Source: Paulownia fortunei
Lineage: Eukaryota; Streptophyta; Magnoliopsida; Lamiales; Paulowniaceae
NCBI GenBank assembly: GCA_019321725.1
Contig: CM033120.1
Location: 8,127,694 to 8,191,693 of the forward strand
Direction: 5' to 3'
Length of the DNA: 64,000 nucleotides
In this document: piece by piece, positions 12,897-23,990 of the stretch
Numbering within the stretch: position 1 is the stretch's first letter
Layout: each line of letters begins with the position of its first letter
Notes under the pieces: generated by a model
Databases searched by the model: none
The model's input: only the letters and a program-made list of their open reading frames with translations
What the model was told of the DNA's origin: nothing
Program-made: the position numbers and the translations under genes

Positions 12897-14539
12897 AATC
12901 ATTGCTCGTCCTCGAGCAAGCCTAAAAAAATAAACTAATCAACTTTTGTAGAAAATCACAATTGCATTTAGCATATGAAACAAGACTTTAAACCCCTAAG
13001 TGGCCCATAGAGGATAAGTTATAGTCTCGTAAGGGCTTCTAGGAGTGATACCCACAAATACATATGATAACTAACTTCCGACCATTAATCTCAGGAAGAA
13101 ATAAAGTAATATGAAAATAAAATCAAACAAGTGTTGAATCCCTTAGTAATTCAAAAGCCAATATATTTCCACATAATCATACTCAAGTGTGTGTGTAAAT
13201 AGCCAATGTTAATAGCGACGAAATCATGCATACTTCAAACAAGCGAATTCCCATAGAATCTCACAAAAACCATCACCTAATCTAATGAAAGAGTTAAACA
13301 TTATAGGCTCTTCCTTTGGTACAGATCTCCACTACACCGAAGGCACCACACAAAATCAAAAGGTTTTCAACAAAGGTTGTAATGGGGTCAAAGGATAGTG
13401 ATATGGATAAGAAATGAAAGGATAGGAAACAACAAAGATTCTAAAAATTTCATGGGGTTAGAGACATAGAGTTCATCAATGAAAAATTTTCATACGCCTT
13501 AAATTTCAACATCGTGGCCTATTGTTATTGAGTTAGACCTTCTGCATCATTCTTATTAACTTTGTAAATTTTTTTCAAGAACTTCCCCATACCTATTTTC
13601 AATTCCAACCCAAATTTATTTTGCAAGTTCACCTTGTCAATGGAATATATCTTAAGGTTAAAATTATTTTTAGAACAATGGTAGGATAATAGTGTATTTA
13701 GACTAGGTAAAGAGATATGGTTACCACAGAAAAAAAAGGCTTATTTATTGAAAGGCTCAAAGTGGTTCACTATTGGGGATGTTCTCTTAGAACATCACAT
13801 GGGGAACAAACTGATTTGGGCATGGTATTAGAAAGCTTAATGCCTTAATCATTTTTCAAGTAGTACTCAATTAGTTGTTCGCCTCGAGAGACCAAAAGGA
13901 AAAGTTCTAATACCCACCCCTTGTCGAAAATCCAAGTGATTATTAAAGCGAGACCATAAAAACTACTTATTTTGACATGCTTGTCTGCACACCGAATAAT
14001 ATAACTATTTGTGAAAAAACAAATTTGAGTATAGTTATCACAAAAATATATCAACTAAAGAACAACATCAAGGTCCAAAACAACACTCATCACCAATCAC
14101 AACTATATCATTCATGCTTAATTTTAATCATTGAAGTTGGAATAACATCTACAAACTCAAAAAAATAATTAACAATTCACTAACTTTATAATAAAAACTT
14201 CACAAGCATGACATGTTACACAAAAGAAAAGAGTAGTCTCAAGAGTATTAAAGTTATTCTTTACTTTGCCACTTGTTTTCATAGTTTCAACAGACCTAAA
14301 AGAAACACACTTGAATATTTTTTCAAAAAACAAAACTAAAAAAATACACATTGAACGCACAAGACATGATATCAACTGTCCCCTCCCCCAATCTAATCGA
14401 GATATTGTCCCCAATGCTGAAAATAGATAAGAAATTAGAGTTTAAAAAATATCATCTAAAATATGATTTATTGAAAAATAAAGTTGAAACAACACAATAC
14501 ACACACTCTTAGTCAAAACTATTAAGGACAAATTTAATA
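12897..14539 (-). other. Element A 3' non-coding tail
   Basis: About 1.6 kb between the LOG-like region and the polypurine tract. It aligns with 47341-49090 in C and in part with 26690-27340 in B. No conserved open frame is shared among the copies, so the open frames here are chance. Athila elements commonly carry such a long untranslated stretch. Confidence 0.65.
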
Positions 14540-15181
14540 GGCTAAGAGTCAAATTCATTTTGCATTTTTGATCACTGTCCCTGCTGGACCTATCCACACA
14601 AGCCAATGATGGATCAAGTTCTGGCACATATGCTAGAAATTGATCAATCAGTTGGTCAGGTGTTTGTGTAGAAATAAGGATTTATCTCGCAGATTGTGAA
14701 ATAAAATATTTTTCTACAGTATGATCTACAAAAGATGACAAACTATAAAAGAAACCATTAACATTAAGAATACCCACAGATTTTTGGTGAATGTTGAATT
14801 GTGCCCAAGAGACAACTTCAAATAAGTCTAGTGTACCAAAACTACTAGGTAGGTTGATGAATGCATCTATATTATTTAACATGTTAGGCATTCTATCCTC
14901 AATATATGATACTTTTAGCTCATCTTCAATGGTTATACCTATGATATTCTATACTGTTAAAAGTTTTAGGATAACTCCTAAGACTTTGACTCTTCCCACA
15001 TGAGCAGAAGTAGTAACAATCCCCATTAACCCCAGATGTCTCCCCATACATTAAATGAATTCTTTTTTACTAGAGTTCTACCAAGGTTATTAGCTGCCTC
15101 TATAAACTCACTATTTTTTCCTAAATTGGTTCCACAAAAGGCACAAATACAGTTGAACTTGTAAGTGGAAGAGACTTTCAT
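14540..15181 (-). pseudogene. LOG-like pseudogene in element A
   Basis: Starts M-K-V-S-S-T-Y-K-F-N-C-I-C-A-F-C-G-T-N-L-G-K-N, matching the LOG N-terminus, then loses frame before the glycine loop (V-W-G-D in place of V-Y-G-G-G). The frame 14891-14682 keeps the middle: D-A-F-I-N-L-P-S-S-F-G-T-L then FEVVSWAQFNIHQKSVGIL and FVDHTVEKYFIS. The family's P-G-G-x-G-T-x-x-E motif is P-S-S-F-G-T-L-D-L here, so the active-site glycines and Glu are gone. Not functional. Confidence 0.85.
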
Positions 15182-15394
15182 TTTTTTTTCTTTTTTTTTA
15201 AAGTGAGTTGTTCAAAATTGGAGTAAGTACGATGTCATTTATTGAGGTGTGAATAGGGAATACATTTATTGCACATTTTTTCTTTTGTCAGAAAGGTTAA
15301 AAATAAGGACATAAAATTTATAAATTAACTATTTACACGTGAATGTACATGTGGTTGTGATTGTGGCTCATACCTTTATTTGATTTTATGTCCA

Positions 15395-15947
15395 GTAATG
15401 ACTTAAATGCCCTTTATAGATCGATTATATGCTTCCCACATAATTTTCTTATAAACTAGCAAACATGTCTTTTAATATCAGATTCCCAAGAGTATAACAT
15501 TCATATTCATCTTGAAAGTGATTCCATAAATCAAGTATTGCACAATATACTAATCCACAAGGATGCATCTCAAGAGTCAATAGAATGTCATCTAGAAACT
15601 CCTTACTCAATCCATCCTTAATGAATTGAATTTATCTTCTCGATTTTTAGAAACTATTCCTAAGGAATAACATTTTATGTTGCAAGTCCATCGAGCACAT
15701 CTATGACAAACTTGTATTCTTTTTTGGCCTTTGTTTTTTTTTTTTTTGCATATGAGCTTTTACCTAAACAAGGTATGTATCTAGTAAGCAAGATTGAAAA
15801 CTCACCTGCTGCTCTTACCTTTACTTCAATTATCCATCGTATATCCCTTGGGATGTCCTTGTGCATAAGCATCCTTAATATTTCAATCCTGGACTGGTCA
15901 TTTTTAGAAAGAAAAGCCTTCTTGAGAGTTAGAAGGACATTATCCAT
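15395..15947 (-). pseudogene. ORF-X (virus NABP-like) pseudogene in element A
   Basis: Starts M-D-N-V-L-L-T-L-K-K and keeps R-M-L-M-H-K-D-I-P-R-D-I-R-W-I-I-E, then G-K-S-S-Y-A-K-K-K-K before a frameshift in a poly-A run near 15735. Beyond it, other frames read C-H-R-C-A-R-W-T-C-N-I-K-C and then F-I-K-D-G-L-S-K-E-F-L-D-D-I. The four cysteines of the cluster (C-x2-C-x4-C-x3-C) are all present. See the copy in element C for function. Confidence 0.65.
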
Positions 15948-16189
15948 TTTGAAAAGAATAAGGAAAGAGAATGAGAAAAAGATAGAAACTTCTTATAGAG
16001 ATTTCAATTATTTAGAAAATTGATAAGTCTGACTTCAATAGCAATGGAGTATTGTTATCTGTCACTTAATTGGGAAAAGAAAAGAAAATATAAAAGAAAG
16101 AAAGCCTACAAAATAAACAAAGCTAGATAAAATATGTATGTATACACACACTAATCACAACTAGAGTTAGAAAGAAAAAGAATTTCCTC

Positions 16190-17098
16190 TTGTGAAAATT
16201 AATTATCTAGAAATGGTCTGAGTCTTTATCCATTTACTTTGAATATGTTATCATTTCTAACATTCTCGATGTCAATCGCCCTATAAGGATATATCTCTTT
16301 TACAGCAAAAAGACCACTCTACCTTGATCTAAATTTTATAGGGTATAAATGCAATTGAGAATTATAAAGCGAAACCTTTTAACCGACCTCAAATGTTTTT
16401 CTTGAAATTTTATTATTATGAAATTCTTTGATTCTTGCTTTATGAATTTTAAAATTCTCATATGCATAATTTCTCAATTCTTCAAGTTCATTGTTTTGTA
16501 ATTTGCATAATTTTGAAACTTCATCAAGGTTGAAGTTAAAATATTTTGATTGCCCAATAAGCTTTATGTTCAAGTTCAAGAGGAAAATGACAAGGTTTTC
16601 CATAGACTATCCTATAAGGAAACATACCTAATAATGTTTTTGAAAGCAGTTCCATATACCCAAAGTGTATCGGTAAGTCTAAGGGATCAATCTTTACGAT
16701 TTTGGTTAACTATCTTTTCTAAAATTTATTTTATCTCCCTATTTACAAGTTGAACTTGTCCATTTTTCTGAGGGTGCTAAGGGGTTACGAATTTATGTAT
16801 GATTTCATATTTTTTCATTAAAGTTTAAAAAACTTTGTTATAAAAATATTTTCTGCCATTATTGATAATGGATCAAGGAATTCCAAATTGACTTCAAATA
16901 TTTTATTTCAAAAGATTTATCACTATTTTGTGATCATTGTTTCGACAGGAAATTGACTCAATCCAATTAGAGCCATAATTTATGGCGACCAATATGTAAA
17001 TAAAACTAAATAATAATAAAATTGGTCCATTGAAATCATTATTCTAACAGTCAAAGATTTCAATCAATAGGATGAGGTGGAGGGGCATCAAGTTTCCC
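16190..17098 (-). pseudogene. Element A integrase, C-terminal half
   Basis: The minus-strand frame 16603-16379 contains [20 protein letters not shown], the conserved helix after the Athila integrase core. Flanking DNA aligns with 50780-51600 of C, including the P-Q-T-N-G-type region in broken frames. Interrupted at about 17107 by a copia LTR piece and resumed at 17933. Confidence 0.75.
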
Positions 17099-17106
17099 TT
17101 GGATTG

Positions 17107-17932
17107 GAAAAACAGCCCCCCTCTCTTGAAGAAAAATGATTTTCTTCATCTCCAAAAATTTGTCCCTTCTTTCCCCTTCAATCTCCAAAAGTTCGCCAAC
17201 CTTTTACCTAGTTTAATTCTTGATTCAATTATAGAATTAAGAATTAAATTAAACACCTAAAACACTAATTATTTGTGTGTTCTTGTTCTAAATAAAATTA
17301 TTCTATGATAGAATTATCGAATCGAAAACTACTAGCATATGATTTAGTTGTGAGTGGGTATCCAAGGTGTGGATACCGTTAGAGGGATAACATTTGGAAT
17401 CCTAGAAGCGAATCAGTTTCCAATCAAAGGAGTTTGAATTAAAGAACTTGGAGATTCATTCATTTTGGGATAATGATTTGAATTGTTTTAATTCCTACAT
17501 CAGCCGGAGTGCAAATCAAAGTAAGGGTTTTTGAAACCTTCTTACTTTAAGTATCAAAAAACACACAACTAAGTAATCGCGAAAGGGATCCGGAATTCGT
17601 TTTTAATTACATGGGATGTAATATTTGTTTTATTTTAAAATAAATTTAAATTCTGCTGCATATAAATTTTCCAGGATCGCGTGAACCCAATGGTAATATC
17701 ATAACACTTGAACTTAAACTTATTTGAATCCACATTTCCCGAGGTATGCAATTCTAGTAAAATATATATCTTGCCCTATTATGTTAAAAACTCCAAAAAA
17801 AATCTGTATTTAAAATAAAAAAAAAACTAACTTAACATATATGACTTTAATCCATCATTTTAATTAAAAGTTAAAATTTAAATAAAAATATAAAAAAAGT
17901 GATAAGCCAGATCTTGAAGCTCTGTTGGATTG
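17107..17932 (+). repeat. Ty1/copia LTR fragment inserted in integrase A
   Basis: About 17107-17695 matches 790-1343 (same family as the LTR at the window start) and ends in 'gcgtgaaccca atggtaatatcataac', a degraded version of the LTR end plus tRNA-Met primer site. A further 240 bp of AT-rich DNA follows. The whole insert lies between two 8-bp copies of ttggattg (17099-17106 and 17925-17932). Copia target duplications are usually 5 bp, so the mode of insertion is unclear. Confidence 0.6.
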
Positions 17933-18267
17933 AATACCAATGGATCTTAACTTTTTACAATTTTCACAACTTTTGCAGAAAGTGTAAGTGTCTTTGAAAA
18001 GAGTTGGTTAATAAAATCCTCATTATAAGATCTCTACAACGATTTTCTTTGGTGAAAAAATGACCACCACATACTTTTGAATGACAAAATTTAAGAATAT
18101 TACCTTTTTCATTGTCAGGCACGTATCTCCAAAAGATTTGATTAGGATAATATTTGAATAGGTTTGGATCATTCTAATAAATAATTTTCACATTGGTCAA
18201 AAATTTCTTTTTATCTTGGGAATTCTAATGTAGTGTTATCATTCCTATCATAAAAGAATTAACAATG
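17933..18267 (-). pseudogene. Element A integrase, zinc-finger part
   Basis: The sequence resumes homology to 51625-51953 of C. The region encodes the HHCC-type zinc domain and upstream linker ('cacaacttttgcagaaagtgtaagtgtcttt' is the coding strand complement of the C-K-S-C-E-N-C-Q area). Frameshifts break it. At 18268 the element ends abruptly against an LTR-derived block. Confidence 0.7.
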
Positions 18268-19005
18268 CTAGCAAACTGTGTTGTCTTCTTTAATTTCATT
18301 TTAGTTTTTTTTTTATCTTTTTTTGTTCATTGATTCCTTAACACAAACTATTAATAAAAAATCATTATTAACACGAACAAAATAAGAAAAATATAAAGGA
18401 TTTGATAAAAAAATATGACAAAAATATACACTTATCAAATTCCCCCACTTAATCATTGCTCGTCCTCGAGCAAGCCTAAAAAAATAAACTAATCAACTTT
18501 TGTCGAAAATCACAATTGTATTTAGCATACGAAACAAGACTTTAAACCCCTAAGTGGCTCATAGAGGATGAGTTATAGTCTCGTGAGGGCTTCTAGGAGT
18601 GATACCCACAAATACATATGATAACTAACTTCCGACCATTAATCTCAGGAAGAAACAAAGTAATATGAAAATAAAATCAAACAAGTGTTGAATCCCTTAG
18701 TAATTCAAAAGCCAATATATTTCTACATAATCATACTCAAGTGTGTGTGTAAATAGCCAATGTTAATAGTGACGAAATCATGCATACTTCAAATAAGCGA
18801 ATTCCCATAGAATCTCACAAAAACCATCACCCAATCTAATGAAAGAGTTAAACATTATAGGCTCTTCCTTTGGTACAGATCTCCACTACACCGAAGGCAC
18901 CACACAAAATCAAAAGGTTTTCAACAAAGGTTGTAATGGGGTCAAAGGATAGTGATATGGATAAGAAATGAAAGGATAGGAAACAACAAAGATTCTAAAA
19001 ATTAT
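18268..19005 (-). repeat. Near-identical copy of the 12715-13450 block
   Basis: Contains the last ~170 bp of an Athila-type LTR, the polypurine tract (18437-18449) and ~550 bp of adjoining non-coding DNA. I count roughly 14 differences against 12715-13450 over about 735 bp. It is much closer to element A than the rest of B (26690 onward) is. It abuts integrase DNA on the left without a normal element end and a LINE scrap on the right. Confidence 0.75.
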
Positions 19006-19015
19006 AGAAAAAGAG

Positions 19016-19290
19016 TTTCGCCGAGATGCATAATTAAAGTGGACATTAGAAAGGCGTATGATTCCGTGAATTGAGAGTTCCTTTGATCAGTTCTAAGTGG
19101 CTTGGGCTTCCCGGGCAGATTCATTGACTGGGTTATGGAATGCGTATCAACTCGCTCTTATTCAATTGCATTAAATGGTAGCATCTTTGGAATTTTCAAA
19201 GACAATAAGGGACTACGCCAGGGTAATCCCATTCATCGTTTCTGTTTGTTTTATGTTTAGAATACTTCTCAAGATTGGTGGGATTGTGTG
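19016..19290 (+). pseudogene. LINE (L1-type) reverse transcriptase scrap
   Basis: Plus-strand translation reads I-K-V-D-I-R-K-A-Y-D-S-V-N, then L-S-G-L-G-F-P-G-R-F-I-D-W-V-M-E-C-V-S-T, then I-A-L-N-G-S, then K-G-L-R-Q-G-N-P. These are the consecutive RT motifs of plant L1 elements (K.DI.KAYD, GLRQGDP). In-frame stops are present and neither end of a LINE is visible. It sits between block 18268-19005 and the 3' side of the Tekay element. Confidence 0.75.
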
Positions 19291-19389
19291 TTTAACTCAT
19301 GAATATGCACTGTTCATCCATACAACATCCATACATACCCATAGGGTCCTAGATCTTGCGACTGAGTAATTCTTGCAAATGATGGAATT

Positions 19390-19824
19390 TCAGGGGATAT
19401 TACAAATGCAGCAGTTTAAGAGGGTGCCCGGCCCGAAAGCACGTGGAAAGGTATGGGGAAGTTCTTGAAAAAAATTTACAAAGTTAATAAGAATGATGCA
19501 GAAAGGAATGTGAGAGGAATTAGCAATATATTTGCTCAGCATAGACACATGAAATACATTGTGTATTTGGGACATAGATGTTGGTAGATCCAGTCTGTAA
19601 GAAACATCACCAATTCTTTCAATCACCGAGAATGGGCCAATGTATCTGGGACTCAATTTTTCTTTCTTCCCACACCGCATGATGCCCTTCATTAGTGCTA
19701 CTTTTGAAAACACTTGATCTCCTATCGCAAACTCCAACGCCCTTCTTCGTCGATCTGTATAACTTTTTTGCCAATTTTGGACAGTTTGCATTCTTTGTCG
19801 AATTTGTAACACGGCTTCTGTCAT
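19390..19824 (-). pseudogene. Chromovirus integrase C-terminal domain
   Basis: The frame includes R-R-R-R-A-L-E-F-A-I-G-D-Q-V-F, then G-K-K-E-K-L-S-P-R-Y-I-G-P-F and V-F-H-V-S-M-L-S-K-Y-I. This is the beta-barrel domain that follows the integrase core. The usual chromodomain should follow but the reading turns into unrelated sequence after about residue 95, so the element is truncated or rearranged here. Confidence 0.8.
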
Positions 19825-20050
19825 CTCTCAAATCATATCTGGGCCTAAAAGTTTCTTCTCACCAACTTCATCCCAGTATATCAGAGACCTACACTTTTTG
19901 CCATATAATGCTTCATAGGGAGCCATTCCAATACTAGTCTAATAGTTGTTGTTGTATGCAAACTCCACTAAAGGTAGGAATTTACTCCACTGACCTTGGA
20001 AGTCTAACACACAGGCTCTGAGCATATCTTCCAACATTTGTATTGTTCGT

Positions 20051-20593
20051 TCAGATTGCCCATCCATTTGAGGATGATATGTTGTACTGAATGATAATTG
20101 TGTTCCCAAAGCTTTGTGTAAACACCTCTAAAAAGCAGACAAAAATCTCTTTATCAGAAACTATAGACAATGGCACACCATGAAGTCTAACAATCTCCTG
20201 AACGTATAATTGGGCATAACGGTTCATGGAATAGGTAGAACATATAGGAATGAAATGAGCAGACTTGGTCAGTCTGTCAATGATAACCCAAATAGCATCA
20301 TGACCCTTAGTAGTCTTTGGCAAACCAGTTACGAAATCCATGGTGATCCTTTCCCATTTTCATTCTGGAATAAGTAGAGATTGCAAAGTCCCTGTGGGTC
20401 TTTGATGTTCAGCCTTTATCTGCTGACATGTTAGACATTGCTCCACATGCTGGGCGATGTCCTTTTTCATACCCAGCCACCAATAATGCATTTTCAAGTC
20501 TCTATACATCTTGGTAGCCCCTGGATGTACTGAATAAGGGGTTGAATGTGCCTCTTTTAAAATGTCTTCCCAAATGTTATCAATATTTGGCAC
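20051..20593 (-). pseudogene. Chromovirus integrase zinc finger and core
   Basis: Frame 20593-20360 carries HPGATKMYRDLKMHYWW and C-L-T-C-Q, the HHCC zinc domain. Frame 20341-20051 continues M-D-F-V-T-G-L-P and I-V-S-D-K-E (first and second catalytic Asp). A frame break lies near 20345 and the second Asp region is followed by a frameshift, so the third catalytic residue is out of frame. Nonfunctional. Confidence 0.8.
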
Positions 20594-20599
20594 ACAAAA

Positions 20600-21489
20600 C
20601 TACCCTCTAAATTGTAAAATATCATTCTGAGTCATCTTAAATTCAGGAGACTTCCCTGCAGCAACATATTTTCTCATATTGATGAGATATTCATCATCTC
20701 GCTATCCCTATTTGATTCTATCAATTAGCGTAGGCTGAAGTATCAGGGTTGCCAACTTTGCCTCTATTACTCCTGTCTGTAAAATCTCTATATTCATTTT
20801 CTGCAACTCATTCAGTTCCGATTTCTGAATTAAAGCCATAACTATTATACTTTGTGTGGATTTTCGGCTCAATGCATCAGCTACAACGTTGGCTTTACCG
20901 GGGTGGTAATTGATCAGACAATCATAATCTTTTACCAGTTCCAGTCATCTCTGCTGCCGCATATTCAACTTTTTCTGTGTGAAGAAGCATTTGGGGCTAT
21001 TGTGATCAGTATAGATCTCGCACCATTCACCATATAAATAGTGCCTCTATATTTTAAGCACAAATATTACATGAGCAAGTTCCAAGTCATGCGTGGGGTA
21101 ATTCTTTTCGTACTCTTTAAGTTGCCTGGACGCATACATAATTACTTTGCCATTCTGCATCAGTATACATCCTATCCATTCTTCGACGCGTCACTGTAAA
21201 TTACGAATCCTCCAGTACCTGATGGAATTGAGAGAATAAGTGCTGAAGTCAACCTCTTTTTCTGCTCCTGGAAACTTCGCTCACGCATATCTGTCCATGT
21301 AAACGTCACTCATTTTCTAGTTAATTGTGTCAATGGTATAGCAATCTTGGAGAACCCCTCCACAAATCTTTGGTAGTATCCATCTAAACACAGAAAACTA
21401 CGCATCTCCGAAGGATTAGTAGGTTGCATCCAGTTGTTGATAGCTTCAACTTTACTTAGATCTATTGATATTCCCACTCATGATATAAC
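20600..21489 (-). pseudogene. Chromovirus RNase H and linker, decayed
   Basis: Lies between the RT and integrase frames and is the expected site of RNase H. Fragments on the minus strand such as Y-A-S-R-Q-L-K and H-H-P-G-K-A-N-V-V-A-D-A-L can be picked out in broken frames. No long open frame survives. Confidence 0.6.
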
Positions 21490-22806
21490 CTATCCCAGGA
21501 ATACCACGCGATCCAACCAGAACTCGCATTTCTTGAATTTGGCGTATAACTGCTTCACTTCCAGGACCTCTAGTACTTGTGTTAAATGTGCGGCATGCTC
21601 TTCTTTAGTTCTGGAGTAAACTAGAATGTCATCGATGAACACAATAACAAATTTATCTAGAAACTCCTTAAACACTCTATTCATCAGATCCATGAATGCT
21701 GCTGGAGCGTTAGTCAATCCGAACGGCATCACCAAAAATTCATAGTGCCCATATCTTGTACTAAATCCCATCTTGGGGATATCCTCTTTCTTTATTTTTA
21801 GTTGATGGTACCTAGAGTGTAAGTCAACCTTTGAAAATATTGCGGCACCCTGTAGCTAGTCAAATAAATCATCGATTTTGGGTAATGGATATTTATTCTT
21901 AATCGTGACCCTGTTCAACTCTCATTAATCGATGCACAGTCTCATGGTGCCATCCTTCTTACGTACAAACAGAACCGGTTCTCCCCAAGGTGAAAAGATG
22001 GGTTTGATGAATCCATTGTCCAACAAGTTCTGCAATTGTACTTTCAATTCTTTCAACTCCAATGGAGCCATTCTATAGGGAGTTTTAGAAATTGGAGACG
22101 TTTCTAGTTGTATGTCAATAACAAACTCTATTTCATGATCTAGTGGCAGTCCTGGGAGATGATCTGGGAATACTTCAGTATATTCCCGCACTACTGGTAT
22201 TTCACTCAAAGTTGGTGGGTGTTGTTCCTTAATGTTCATGACACTCACCAAGTACCCTTCGCAACCATCATCGAGTAATTGTTGTGCCTTCACTTCTGAA
22301 ATCACAGGGAATCTAAAATTATTCACAATGCTAGCAAATGTAAAAGACTCTGTTCCAGAAAGTTGAAATACCACTGTCTTTTCCTTACAGTCGATAGTAG
22401 CCCCATACTTTGACAACCAATCCATGCCCAAAATAACATCGTAATCATTCATATCCAGTACAATCATATCAGCATGTAATTCTCTACCTTCAACAAGTAT
22501 AGCACAAGCTCTCAAAATCCAATCGGTTTGTCTAGCATCTCTGGAGGGGATTGTTACACTATAATTGATTTCTGCTACATTTGGTATTCTACCCAGCCTC
22601 TTCACGTACTCAGTGGATGCAAATGAATGTGTGGATCCAGAATCAAATAACACAAGTGTTGGAATACTAGAAATATAAAGTTTACCTATCACCATCGATG
22701 GATTTGCCTCTGCATCTGCCCTGGTCATGGTGAACACCTTAGCTGGTACATTCCTTTGGCCGGTCTGATTTTGTTTACCTGGGAAAAATTTAGCAATATG
22801 TCCCAA
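21490..22806 (-). pseudogene. Chromovirus protease and reverse transcriptase
   Basis: Frame 22806-21925 begins just after a zinc knuckle (G-H-I-A-K-F-F; the last Cys is lost), then has the protease motif [10 protein letters not shown] and I-L-G-M-D-W-L, then the start of RT ([22 protein letters not shown]). RT resumes in frame 21771-21490 with [11 protein letters not shown] and the catalytic [10 protein letters not shown] stop follows C-I-D and about 150 bp between the frames is disrupted. Confidence 0.85.
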
Positions 22807-23731
22807 TATTCCGCATCAAAAGCACGTCCTGGTATCTATATAGTAGCCTCCAGTATGTCGATTACCATATTTCTGACACACGAATTCTAGCATCGGTGCT
22901 TTTTCTTATTCGACCTGTGGCCTCTTACTTTGACCTTCTTGTTGTTGGCCTCGTTCTCCTTGAAATTTAAATCCCGGCTTCTATATTTGGATCAGCTTCT
23001 GCATTTGGACCAGCCTCTTTTACCCCACAGTCCATCTCTATCCCTACTGTCTGAATTGCTGTCGAGCCTCCTTTGCACGAGCAATTCTCGATTCAGCCTG
23101 TTCTGCTACTAGTGCCCTTTCAGCGACCTGTGAAAATGTCACCCTTTGAGTACCCACGATATTCATATCCCGGTATAACTCTAGCCTCAAACCCTCTAGA
23201 AATCTCTCTACTTTCAGTGCTTCAGTGCTGACCATGTGCGTAACAAACCTGGACAGTTGTTCAAATTTATGAATATATTCCCCAACAATCATCGCTCCTT
23301 ATTGCAGTTGTATAAACTCATTCATCTTCATCATGAGAAATGGGGCCGTGAAATATTTATTTCGGAATAACTCCTTGAATCTATCTCAGCTCATGGTAGT
23401 AATGTCATCTATGCTGCTGATCATGTCCCACCAATGGCCTGCACTACCGTGATGCATGAAAGTGGCACACATTACCCTCTCCTCTACTAGCACCCTGCCA
23501 TACTGGAACAAGTTTTCCAGGGTCCTCAACCACTCCTCTACAACAGCAGGATCAATAGCATCGTCAAATGTTGGGGGATCCAACCTCCTAAATCATTTTC
23601 CCACCATATATATATATAGTCCGTCCGCTGTTGGTTTACCTCCACCCGCGGTTGCTCACCATTATCCCTCTGCCGAATCAATTATTGAATCTGTTCGGAC
23701 TGTCATTCAATCAACTCTATTAATTGGTTAA
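22807..23731 (-). pseudogene. Chromovirus gag
   Basis: Frame 23583-23386 reads P-T-F-D-D-A-I-D-P and E-E-W-L-R-T-L-E, then G-S-A-G-H-W-W-D. Frame 23292-23044 reads Y-I-H-K-F-E-Q-L-S-R-F and R-F-L-E-G-L-R. These are the standard landmarks of plant Ty3/gypsy gag. A zinc knuckle with an in-frame stop ([14 protein letters not shown]) is at about 22840-22795. At least two frame breaks. Confidence 0.8.
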
Positions 23732-23970
23732 TCATGGTATCTCGATCATTAATCAGAGTGGGTATCTCAATCCTCTTTGCTCTGGCACCAACACTGCTCT
23801 CACCATGACTTCTCACCATTTTGCAGCACTGTTTTACACAAGTTTGACAACATATGACCAATATAATTCATGGAATATGTAACGCAATATATGATAATGC
23901 AAAACTTACTGGCGTGGCTGCGCTCCGTAAGTTCTAAGATCATGTACATGGACAGTCTACAGAATCAATA

Positions 23971-23987
23971 CCTGGGCTCTGATACCA
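23971..23987 (-). other. Chromovirus primer binding site (tRNA-Met)
   Basis: On the minus strand TGGTATCAGAGCCCAGG follows three bases after the LTR end GGGTGTTACA. It is complementary to the 3' end of initiator tRNA-Met, the usual primer in this lineage. Confidence 0.85.
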
Positions 23988-23990
23988 CTC

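Larger units (their letters stand above)
9390..18267 (-). mobile_element. Athila-type Ty3/gypsy element A, truncated
   Basis: Read on the minus strand, this copy keeps part of integrase, ORF-X, a LOG-like pseudogene, a long non-coding tail, a polypurine tract and the 3' LTR. It aligns throughout with element C (45712-51953) except for two insertions (about 9883-11780 and 17107-17932). Everything 5' of integrase (gag, protease, RT and 5' LTR) is missing: at 18267 the sequence jumps into a second LTR-internal junction. It landed in a copia integrase gene. The five bases before it are 'aagta', but the matching right-hand duplication is lost. Confidence 0.8.
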
